Translations under genes and position numbers: made by a program
Origin: RYN-433 sp036558265
GTDB lineage: Bacteria; Planctomycetota; Phycisphaerae; Tepidisphaerales; Tepidisphaeraceae
DNA length: 6,240 nucleotides
Reading direction: 5' to 3'
Assembly (NCBI GenBank): GCA_036558265.1
Contig: DATBFY010000127.1
Location: forward strand, 1-6,240
The notes under the pieces: model-generated
Told to the model about the DNA's origin: nothing
The model's database searches: none
Seen by the model: only the letters and a program-made list of their open reading frames with translations
Part shown: positions 1 through 5,420 of the stretch, in pieces
Numbering within the stretch: the first letter of the stretch is position 1
How the letters are laid out: every line of letters begins with the position of its first letter

Positions 1-101
1 GTCTTGGCGCTGCGATCGAGCTTGGCGCGGAGGTCCGACTCGGGAACGATCTTTTCGGTGCGTCGGGAAAGGGCGGCGATTTGCTGGTCGATCGAGGTCA
101 T
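1..101 (-). CDS. tyrS: Tyrosyl-tRNA synthetase, N-terminal fragment (cut by window edge)
   Basis: Only the first 33 codons are in the window; the gene runs off the left edge, and its partial 34th codon begins AC (Thr). The peptide starts MTSIDQQIAALSRRTEKIVP and continues ESDLRAKLDRSAK. This matches the N-terminal helix of bacterial TyrS, typically M-x-x-I-E-E-Q-L-x-x-L-x-R-G-T-x-E-I-I-P-E-x-E-L-x-x-K-L, followed by the G-R-P-L-R-V-K stretch that would lie just outside. TyrS is the cytoplasmic class I enzyme that charges tRNA-Tyr with tyrosine. The ATG at 101 is supported by a Shine-Dalgarno AGGAAG (minus strand, 111-116) nine bases upstream. It lies 55 bases downstream of the CPBP protease on the same strand and is probably co-transcribed with it. 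The catalytic HIGH and KMSKS motifs are not visible, so the call rests on the N-terminal pattern alone. Confidence 0.72.
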   Translation of the reverse strand, partial: MTSIDQQIAALSRRTEKIVPESDLRAKLDRSAK

Positions 102-110
102 CTGCTGCTG

Positions 111-116
111 CTTCCT
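111..116 (-). promoter_or_regulatory. Ribosome binding site of tyrS
   Basis: AGGAAG on the minus strand, nine bases before the ATG at 101. It is a strong Shine-Dalgarno match and supports both the start codon and the reality of the edge-truncated gene. Confidence 0.6.
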
Positions 117-156
117 AAGCTGGCGGCGCGGATTTTAGGGACAACTCCACGGGGCT

Positions 157-1182
157 TCAACGCACGAACAGCAGGTAGATGACGGTGCTGGTCGTGTTGA
201 ACATCGCGTGCATGGTCATCGAGGTCCAGAGGTTGCCGGTGCGCTCGTAAGCGTAACCAAGACACAGCGCCAGGATCAGGATCGGCGGCCAGGTCCAGGC
301 CGGATGAACGGCGGCGAAGAGGAGCGAGGTGACCAGGATGGCGGCCCAACGTGTACTGGCTGGCGGAGAGCTTGGCACGGGCGCCGGGACGGGTTCGGCC
401 ATCGAGGGCGCTACGTCAGGTTCGCCCGTGACGACCTGAAAACCGCGCGCCGCCGGGCCCGGAATCTGGCCTAGCCCGCGGGCGATGGCATACGCGATGA
501 CCGTCTGAAGGTGTCCGCGGAAGAGCAGTTCTTCAAAGACCGGCGCGATGAGGACCGCAGAAAGGACGAAGAGCGCGAAGACGACCGGATTGGTGCTCTC
601 GCCCATCAGCTTGAGCAAATCATGTTCGCGCGGGTGAGCGTAATGGAAGAATTCCCAGATGTACTCGGTAACCTGGGCGACGAAGAAGATGAGGGGCACG
701 GCGATCGCGCTGCCCACCAGGCCCCTCAAGATTCCGCGCGCCGCCCCGCGCGGCGCGAGGCCCAGCTCGCGCACACCGCCGGGGCGCAACACGGCGTTGA
801 GCCCAATCATGAACGCGCCGGCCGCCAGCGCGGGAACCGACGTCGCCAGCGCCATACTGCCCGTGGACATCTCGACCGCGGAGCGCTGGCTGGTCGGGTG
901 CGTGGCAGTGCCACCCGCCTGAGTCAGGGCCGCGAAGACCAGTCCCCCGCCAATGATCCAGATGACGACCCCGCCGCCGAGGATCGCGACGAGCGGCCCC
1001 AGCGAATCCCGATTAGTCAGGCGCGCCGGACCGACGATCTTGTCACGCCGGAAGACGCCTGTAACGACCGCCATCACCAGCGCGACCAGGCCCAGCGGCG
1101 CCATCAGCAGCAGGTCGTGCAGCGAGGTGGTCGGTTGGGTTGTCGGGGCGGTCAACTGCCCCAGGACTGCTGGAATTGACAT
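157..1182 (-). CDS. CPBP family intramembrane metalloprotease (CAAX protease/Abi type)
   Basis: A 341-residue multi-pass membrane protein with the full signature of the CPBP (Rce1/Abi, PF02517) family. Motif 1 is EELLFRG (E217, E218, R222), motif 2 is FAAVH (F289, H293) and motif 3 is HAMFN (H325, N329). Known relatives are metal-dependent glutamyl proteases that cut within the membrane and act in CAAX processing, bacteriocin self-immunity or protein maturation; the substrate here is unknown. Hydrophobic segments occur near residues 23-43, 64-87, 108-131, 152-170, 198-215, 280-292, 298-310 and 329-340. A Pro/Ala-rich loop (about 236-277) separates motifs 1 and 2. The ATG at 1182 is the first possible start because a TGA directly precedes it in frame; no clear Shine-Dalgarno is seen. 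It is transcribed toward tyrS and divergently from trpC. The family assignment is firm; the biological role is not known. Confidence 0.93.
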   Translation of the reverse strand: MSIPAVLGQLTAPTTQPTTSLHDLLLMAPLGLVALVMAVVTGVFRRDKIVGPARLTNRDSLGPLVAILGGGVVIWIIGGGLVFAALTQAGGTATHPTSQRSAVEMSTGSMALATSVPALAAGAFMIGLNAVLRPGGVRELGLAPRGAARGILRGLVGSAIAVPLIFFVAQVTEYIWEFFHYAHPREHDLLKLMGESTNPVVFALFVLSAVLIAPVFEELLFRGHLQTVIAYAIARGLGQIPGPAARGFQVVTGEPDVAPSMAEPVPAPVPSSPPASTRWAAILVTSLLFAAVHPAWTWPPILILALCLGYAYERTGNLWTSMTMHAMFNTTSTVIYLLFVR

Positions 1183-1203
1183 TCATGTCGTCCGGTTTAG
1201 AGT
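1176..1203 (+). promoter_or_regulatory. Candidate sigma70-like promoter of trpC
   Basis: A perfect -35 box TTGACA (1176-1181) is followed after 16 bases by TAGAGT (1198-1203, 4/6 match to TATAAT). The predicted transcript would start near 1210, giving about a 68-base leader before the trpC ATG at 1278. The -35 box overlaps the start codon of the divergent protease gene. Seen by eye only; no transcript data. Confidence 0.4.
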
Positions 1204-1232
1204 GACCCGCCGCGCTTCGCCGGCCTTGGCGA

Positions 1233-1246
1233 GCGAGCGCGCTCGC
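1233..1246. promoter_or_regulatory. 14-bp perfect palindrome in the divergent intergenic region
   Basis: GCGAGCGC followed by GCTCGC reads identically on both strands over 14 bases. It sits between the trpC and protease start codons, downstream of the candidate trpC promoter and at the expected start of the divergent transcript. It could be an operator for a dimeric regulator or a small hairpin in the leader. It is pure GC-rich alternating sequence apart from one A/T pair, so chance is a real alternative. Confidence 0.3.
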
Positions 1247-1250
1247 GCGC

Positions 1251-1278
1251 ATTGTAGTGACACGGTCGCGTTTCTCCA
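1251..1278 (-). promoter_or_regulatory. Candidate promoter of the protease-tyrS unit
   Basis: On the minus strand, TGGAGA (1278-1273, 4/6 match to TTGACA) lies 16 bases before TACAAT (1256-1251, 5/6 match to TATAAT). Transcription would start near 1244, inside the palindrome, with a leader of about 60 bases before the ATG at 1182. The -35 box overlaps the start codon of trpC, so the two promoters would face each other across the same short region. Confidence 0.35.
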
Positions 1279-2123
1279 TGAGCAGCAGCATCCTCGACCA
1301 GATCGTGCAGACCAAGCGGCAGGAGGTCGAGGAGCGCAGCGCTCAACTCCCGGTCGAGACGCTCAAGGAACGCATCGCCGCCCTGCCCAGGCCGCGGAAC
1401 TTCTTCCAGGCCGTTACGCGCAAGCCCGATGAGCCGTCGACCGACGCGCGCGCACGCCGCGCCAAGCCGCTCAACCTGATCGCGGAGGTCAAGAAGGCCA
1501 GTCCCAGCGCCGGCGTGATCCGACCGGACTTCGACCCGGTGGAGATCGCGCGGGCGTACGAGTCTGCGGGGGCCGACGCGCTCTCGGTGCTGACCGACGA
1601 GACGTACTTCCAGGGACACCTCTCGTACATCGAGGCCGTGCGGGCGGCGGTCAGGCTCCCGGTCCTCCGCAAGGACTTCATCATCGACCCGTGGCAGGTC
1701 TACGAGTCGCGCGCCGCCGGCGCCGACGCGATCCTGCTCATCGCCGAATGCCTCGAGACCAGTCGCATGATCGACCTGCAGATCCTGGCGACCGAGTTGA
1801 ACATGACCTGCCTGATCGAGGTGCACGACCTGGAAAACCTCATGCGCGTGCGCGACCAAGTGATCGGCTTCCCGCACAAGCGGTACAGCCTCCTGGGGAT
1901 CAACAACCGCGACCTGCGGACGTTCAAGACCGATCTGGGAACCACCTTGCGGATGGCCGAGCTGGTCGAGGATCGCAGCGTCCTGGTGAGCGAGAGCGGG
2001 ATCCACACCTACGCGGACGTTCGAAAGCTGGCGGAGAGCGGTGTCAGCGCCGTCCTGGTCGGCGAGAGCCTGATGCGCAGCCCGGATATCGGGGCGAAGG
2101 TGCGCGAGCTGTTCAACATCTGA
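1278..2123 (+). CDS. trpC: Indole-3-glycerol-phosphate synthase
   Basis: A cytoplasmic TIM-barrel enzyme of tryptophan biosynthesis that closes the ring of carboxyphenylamino-deoxyribulose phosphate to indole-3-glycerol phosphate, releasing CO2 and water. With the ATG at 1278 it has 281 residues. All family catalytic positions are visible: E70 and K72 in IAEVKKASPS, K132 in LRKDF, E181 in CLIEVHD, N209 and R211 in GINNRDL, and E239/S240 in VSESGI; the phosphate-binding GVSAVLVGESLM follows. The N-terminal ILDQIVQTKRQEVEER is typical. A GTG at 1257 would add seven residues (MTRSRFS), but the ATG start matches the usual family N-terminus. Neither start has a clear Shine-Dalgarno. A charged stretch, about residues 48-64, makes it slightly longer than the common 255-270. 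No other trp gene is in the window, so trpC appears detached from a trp operon here. Confidence 0.96.
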   Translation: MSSSILDQIVQTKRQEVEERSAQLPVETLKERIAALPRPRNFFQAVTRKPDEPSTDARARRAKPLNLIAEVKKASPSAGVIRPDFDPVEIARAYESAGADALSVLTDETYFQGHLSYIEAVRAAVRLPVLRKDFIIDPWQVYESRAAGADAILLIAECLETSRMIDLQILATELNMTCLIEVHDLENLMRVRDQVIGFPHKRYSLLGINNRDLRTFKTDLGTTLRMAELVEDRSVLVSESGIHTYADVRKLAESGVSAVLVGESLMRSPDIGAKVRELFNI

Positions 2124-2148
2124 CGACGCCGGATTCATTGACCGCTGC

Positions 2149-2166
2149 GGCGGCTATACTGCCGCC
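2149..2166 (+). promoter_or_regulatory. TATACT -10 box inside an inverted repeat; leaderless-type promoter
   Basis: GGCGGC (2149-2154), TATACT (2155-2160, 5/6 match to TATAAT) and GCCGCC (2161-2166) form a perfect 6-bp inverted repeat flanking the -10 element. The -10 ends eight bases before the ATG at 2169, so transcription would begin at or next to the start codon. This agrees with the absence of any Shine-Dalgarno. No good -35 is seen at 16-18 bases; a TTGACC at 2138-2143 is only 11 bases away, too close. The same repeat could fold as a short hairpin just after trpC, but no T-run follows. Confidence 0.45.
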
Positions 2167-2168
2167 CC

Positions 2169-3011
2169 ATGATCCTCCGCGCGCTTGTCGTCATCCTTGC
2201 GTCGCTCGTCGTCGCCGATCCCGCGTTGGCGGCGGACGATGCGCCGTTCTTCCCCCTCATGGCCTGGAACAGCCCGCCGAATGATTTAGCGGTGCTCAAG
2301 CGGATGCACGAGTGTGGGCTGACGGTGGCGGGCTTCGTTCATCCCGATGCGCTGGACAACTGCCGGGCCGCGGGGCTCAAGGCGATCGTCTCCGACCCCC
2401 GCCTGTCCGACTACGACTGGCACAACGTCGATCCCGCCAAGGCGCGCGCGAACGTGTCGGCAGCGATCAAGCAGGTGCGCGATCATCCCGCCGTCTTCGG
2501 GTATTACCTTCGCGACGAGCCTCCGGCGGACTGCTTCAAAGGCCTGGCCGTGGTCTCGGACCTGATCAAGGAACTGCACCCGGGCGCGTGGCCGTACATC
2601 AACCTCTTTCCCAATTATGCCGAGCCGTGGCAACTGGGGACGCCGGACTATGACAAGTACCTGGACCAGTTCGTCGCCACCTGCAAGCCGCCGGTGCTCA
2701 GTTACGACCACTACGCGCTCTACCATGGCGGCGGGTTCAACGGCGGTACTTCCTCAACCTTCAGCAGGTGCGCGACCGCGCCGCCAGGCTCGACGTGCCG
2801 TTCTGGAACATCGTGCTCTCGGTGGCCCATTTCAACTATCGCGAGCCGTCCGCGGCGGACCTGCGGTTCGAGGTGTACACGTCGCTCGCGTACGGGGCGC
2901 GGGGGATCGCGTACTTCACCTACTTCGCGCCGCAGTCGGGCAACTACCGCATGGCCCCGATCGACCAGTTTGGCCACGAGACCGACACGTGGCGATCCAT
3001 GCAGAACGTGA
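2169..3011 (+). pseudogene. Secreted TIM-barrel glycosidase-like protein, N-terminal part (frame broken near 2744)
   Basis: The meaningful product covers residues 1-192 (to base 2744). Beyond that this frame runs through Arg/Ser/Thr-rich out-of-frame sequence to a TGA at 3009-3011, while the homologous continuation lies in another frame (2744-3358). Repaired, the gene would encode 396 residues. The start MILRALVVIL is a signal peptide with probable cleavage after ALA (21/22), so the protein is exported. The mature part resembles a glycoside-hydrolase-like TIM barrel: FFPLMAWN at the first strand, YYLRDEPP (E117, a possible acid/base Glu in the position seen in clan A glycosidases), YINLFPNYA (143-151) and LSYDHYALY (177-185). 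I do not recognise an exact GH family, and the substrate is unknown. No Shine-Dalgarno precedes the ATG; a -10 box ends eight bases upstream. The shift may be a sequencing error rather than a true mutation. Confidence 0.75.
2736..2750 (+). other. Frameshift site (one base apparently missing)
   Basis: Up to AAC GGC (2739-2744) the first frame gives GGGFNG. From 2744 the other frame gives CGG TAC TTC, RYFLNL. Joining them requires one extra base (or re-reading C2744), which makes the total exactly 396 codons plus stop. The site lies in a run of GGCGG repeats, where base loss is plausible. No canonical X-XXY-YYZ slippery heptamer is seen, so programmed frameshifting is not favoured. Confidence 0.75.
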
Positions 3012-3358
3012 ACCTGCAGGTCGCCCAGCTCGCCCCAACCCTGCTGAAACTGAAATCCGACCGCGTCTACCACTTCGGCAAGGTGCCCGCGGGCTGCAAC
3101 GGGCCGGACGGACAAAGCCTGGTGAAGGCGTGCGGCGGGAACATGCTCGTGGGCGACTTCACCCACGAGGACGGCAGCCACTACGTGATGTGCGTGAACA
3201 AGGATTTCACGGCCAACGTGCCGTGCCAGCCGCAGTTTCGCCAGCCGGTGAAGCGGTTGGAAATGGTTTCGCCGTACACGGGAAGGTTGACGCCATTCGA
3301 AGGGGAACAGGTCTGGCTGGCGGCGGGACAAGGGGTGTTGCTCAAGCTCACCCGATGA
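2744..3358 (+). pseudogene. Secreted TIM-barrel glycosidase-like protein, C-terminal part
   Basis: This is the second half of the preceding gene, read one frame over. It picks up at base 2744 with RYFLNLQQVRDRA, directly continuing HGGGFNG of the first part. It holds LDVPFWNIVLSV (a barrel strand) and then FEVYTSLAYGARGIAYFTYF, a motif shared by GH42-like and related barrels (R/F-x-x-x-Y-x-x-L-A-Y-G-A-x-G). The remainder (from about residue 290 of the repaired 396) looks like a beta-sandwich tail: HYVMCVNKDF, RLEMVSPYTG and a closing VLLKLTR before TGA at 3356-3358. An ATG at 2768 could serve as a formal start but lacks a Shine-Dalgarno and would omit a barrel strand, so an independent gene is unlikely. 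No further stop interrupts this part, which argues for a recent lesion or an assembly error. Confidence 0.75.
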
Positions 3359-3374
3359 CACGACAGCAAGTTTC

Positions 3375-3404
3375 TTGACAATTTCACTGCATCTCAGCTA
3401 CTTT
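3375..3404 (+). promoter_or_regulatory. Candidate sigma70-like promoter of the PEP-CTERM gene
   Basis: A perfect TTGACA (3375-3380) is followed after 18 bases by TACTTT (3399-3404, with the conserved A at position 2 and T at position 6). Transcription would begin near 3411, about 50 bases before the ATG at 3462. It starts 17 bases after the stop of the preceding gene, so the PEP-CTERM gene is likely an independent unit. Confidence 0.5.
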
Positions 3405-3445
3405 CCTGCACTTGCGGGTTCCCCCGACACGTCCAGGGATGGGGG

Positions 3446-3454
3446 AAGGGAGAG
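3446..3454 (+). promoter_or_regulatory. Ribosome binding site deciding the start at 3462
   Basis: AAGGGAGAG lies seven bases before the ATG at 3462. Together with the signal peptide that starts there, it rules out the TTG at 3375, which is instead part of the -35 box. Confidence 0.55.
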
Positions 3455-3461
3455 ATGCACC

Positions 3462-5360
3462 ATGACAGGTCGAGCCGGATGGCGTGCGATCGGGCTGGCG
3501 TCCTGCGCCGTGGTCGCGCCACTTGCGCCGGTCGCGCAGGCCCAGTATGCGCATCCGTTTATCCTGACCGGCCAGCAACCCAACGGCGCGCCTGATGGGA
3601 TGCTGGCGTTCTTCTTCAACCCGACCCGGGACCTCATCATCAATCAGAACGACCAGGTTCTCACCCAACTGGTCCTCTACGATCCCTCGAACACCAACCA
3701 CACCGAGGTCGCGCTCTACTCGGGCACCTCCGCGGCGTCGTTCAACCTGCTGGCGCGCGCCGGACAGGAGGTCGCCGGGAATCCGGGCGTGTTCCCCAAA
3801 CTCTTCGGCACATTCGCGATCTCCAACCAGGGTACGATCGCCGTCGGGGCGGATCTCCAGGGCCCCGGCACCACCACCGCCGACAACCTCGGCTTCTTCA
3901 TGGGAGACGTCAACAGTGGGCTGACCATGATCGCGCGCAAGGGCGGGCCCGTTCCCGACCTGCCGCCGACGATCACGCATCGCTCGTTCTTCTTTCCGTC
4001 CGTCAACTCCTCGGGACTCTTGACCGTCGGCCTGATCCTCGGCGGCGCGACCAACAGCGCCAACGACACCGGGATCTATCTCCGCCGCCCCGGCGCAGCC
4101 GACTTCGAGACCTTCATCCGCGAGAGCGCCCCGACGCCCGACGTGCCCGCTCAAACGTTCGGCCAGGCGACCCTGACACGGTTGAACGAACACGACGACA
4201 TCCTGGCGATTACCGGCCTGGCCGGCGCCGGGATCGGCACCGGAAACGATTCGGCCATCTGGTCCGGTTCAACGAACCTCGGCCTGCTGGCACGGGTCGC
4301 CCAAACCGGCAACCCGGCGCCCGGCCTGGACTTCGGCATCCAATACGCGAGCTTTTCAGCTCAGGCCTTCACCGAGAACAACACGGGCGCCTACGCCTTC
4401 CGCTCCACGCTTTCGAGCGTCATCGCCGGCCAGGTCACCACCGCCAACGACAACGCGATCTACGTCGGCCGGCGCGGCAAGGAACCGACGCTCTTGGTCC
4501 GAGAGGGCGACCCCGCGCCCATCCCCGGCGCCACCAACGTCAACTACTCCGGCACGCTGGGCCTCGCGCTGGGCGGCAACGGCCTGGTCGTCTTCTCATC
4601 GGACCTCTCGAACCGCAGCTTCCTGAACAACTCCGGCATCTTCGCCGGCACGACGCCCACCAACGTCGCCGCCATCGCGCTCGAAAGCCAGCGCGCCCCC
4701 GGCACGCCCGCGGGCTCGACGTTCTACAACGACCTCTCCAGCTCCTCCGCCTTTTCCGGTATCTCCGTCAACGACAAGGGACAAATCGTCTTCCTCGCCA
4801 CCGTGAAGTATCCCGGCCAATCCACCGGCACGACCAACAAGGGCCTGTTCGTCTACGACCCGGTCCAGGGCATCATCTGCCTGGGCCGCACCGGCGGCAC
4901 GATCGACGTCAACGGCCAGGCGAAAACGATCAAGGACCTCCTGATCGGCCAGACCGGCAACGGCGAGGACGGCCAGGGCTCGCCCTTCAACAACAACGGC
5001 ACGATCGTCTTCCAGGCGTCCGGCGCAGACTTCACCGGCATCTTCACCACGCGCGTGCCGCTGATCGGCGACGTCAATCTCGATGGAAAGGTCTCCTTCG
5101 CCGACTTCCAGACGCTTGAGCTGGGCTTCGGTTTGACCGACGCCGACCGCGCCATCGGCGACCTCAACGGCGACCAACTCGTGGACATCGCCGACTTCAA
5201 GCTCCTCTACAACCACTACGGCGACTCGATCGACGGCTCCGCCGCCGTTTCACCCATCGAAATGCAAGCCCTGAACACCTTCGCCGCCAGCGTGCCCGAA
5301 CCCGCCGGTCTGACCCTCCTCCTGGCGACCTGCGCCACCCTGCGCCGCCGCCGCACATAG
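3462..5360 (+). CDS. Secreted NxxG tandem-repeat protein with dockerin-like domain and PEP-CTERM sorting signal
   Basis: A 632-residue exported protein. Residues 1-27 form a signal peptide (MTGRAGWRAIGLASC, cleavage after AQA). Residues about 30-530 hold up to eight repeats marked by an N-x-x-G-type turn and a hydrophobic strand, at residues 61 (degenerate), 122 (NQGTIAVG), 182 (NSSGLLTV), 242 (degenerate), 306 (NNTGAYAF), 370 (degenerate), 437 (NDKGQIVF) and 510 (NNNGTIVF), roughly 60-73 residues apart. Between them recur phrases like DNAIYVG, LLARVAQTGNPAPG and LVREGDPAPIPG. This matches the 'choice-of-anchor tandem repeat NxxGxxxF' proteins of Planctomycetota. Residues 537-548 (DVNLDGKVSFAD) and 567-578 (DLNGDQLVDIAD) are paired dockerin-like calcium loops. 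The C-terminus has VPEP (611-614), a hydrophobic segment and RRRR, a PEP-CTERM signal for exosortase-type processing; no exosortase gene is in the window. An upstream in-frame TTG (3375) is rejected. Function beyond surface location is unknown. Confidence 0.9.
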   Translation: MTGRAGWRAIGLASCAVVAPLAPVAQAQYAHPFILTGQQPNGAPDGMLAFFFNPTRDLIINQNDQVLTQLVLYDPSNTNHTEVALYSGTSAASFNLLARAGQEVAGNPGVFPKLFGTFAISNQGTIAVGADLQGPGTTTADNLGFFMGDVNSGLTMIARKGGPVPDLPPTITHRSFFFPSVNSSGLLTVGLILGGATNSANDTGIYLRRPGAADFETFIRESAPTPDVPAQTFGQATLTRLNEHDDILAITGLAGAGIGTGNDSAIWSGSTNLGLLARVAQTGNPAPGLDFGIQYASFSAQAFTENNTGAYAFRSTLSSVIAGQVTTANDNAIYVGRRGKEPTLLVREGDPAPIPGATNVNYSGTLGLALGGNGLVVFSSDLSNRSFLNNSGIFAGTTPTNVAAIALESQRAPGTPAGSTFYNDLSSSSAFSGISVNDKGQIVFLATVKYPGQSTGTTNKGLFVYDPVQGIICLGRTGGTIDVNGQAKTIKDLLIGQTGNGEDGQGSPFNNNGTIVFQASGADFTGIFTTRVPLIGDVNLDGKVSFADFQTLELGFGLTDADRAIGDLNGDQLVDIADFKLLYNHYGDSIDGSAAVSPIEMQALNTFAASVPEPAGLTLLLATCATLRRRRT

Positions 5361-5378
5361 CCCGCGACTCGTGGCGGG

Positions 5379-5387
5379 TGTTATGAT
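5379..5387 (+). promoter_or_regulatory. Extended -10 promoter candidate of the HEAT-repeat gene
   Basis: TG-T-TATGAT is an extended -10 element with a 5/6 match to TATAAT (5382-5387). No convincing -35 box is seen at 16-18 bases, as is common for extended -10 promoters. Transcription would start near 5394, about 27 bases before the ATG at 5421. A weak GC hairpin (CCCGC 5361-5365 with GCGGG 5374-5378) immediately precedes it. Confidence 0.4.
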
Positions 5388-5407
5388 GTACCAACCCTTC
5401 CAACCCC

Positions 5408-5411
5408 GGAG
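5408..5411 (+). promoter_or_regulatory. Ribosome binding site of the HEAT-repeat gene
   Basis: GGAG nine bases before the ATG at 5421. It is short but well placed and supports that start, which also opens directly into a signal peptide. Confidence 0.4.
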
Positions 5412-5420
5412 CACTCCAGC

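Noticed and set aside
511..1179. Plus-strand open frame opposite the CPBP protease
   Set aside because: Composition dominated by Arg, Asp, Glu and Gln, as expected from the complement of a hydrophobic membrane protein. The minus strand has all catalytic motifs.
1257..1277. GTG at 1257 as start of trpC
   Set aside because: The seven extra residues do not look like TrpC, and the usual family N-terminus begins close to the ATG at 1278. It cannot be fully excluded because neither start has a Shine-Dalgarno.
1197..2138. Long open frame on the minus strand opposite trpC
   Set aside because: It is the antisense shadow of a certain gene in GC-rich DNA. The peptide is biased to Arg, Asp, His, Leu and Val with no recognisable motif.
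2739..2750. Programmed -1 ribosomal frameshift in the glycosidase-like gene
   Set aside because: No slippery X-XXY-YYZ heptamer or evident downstream pseudoknot. A missing base in a GC-rich run is simpler.
3375..3461. TTG at 3375 as start of the PEP-CTERM gene, adding 29 residues
   Set aside because: It would place 29 residues before a complete signal peptide. The TTG is part of a TTGACA -35 box, and the ATG at 3462 has a good Shine-Dalgarno.
5361..5378. GC hairpin after the PEP-CTERM gene as an intrinsic terminator
   Set aside because: The stem is only five base pairs (CCCGC/GCGGG) with an eight-base loop, and no T-run follows.
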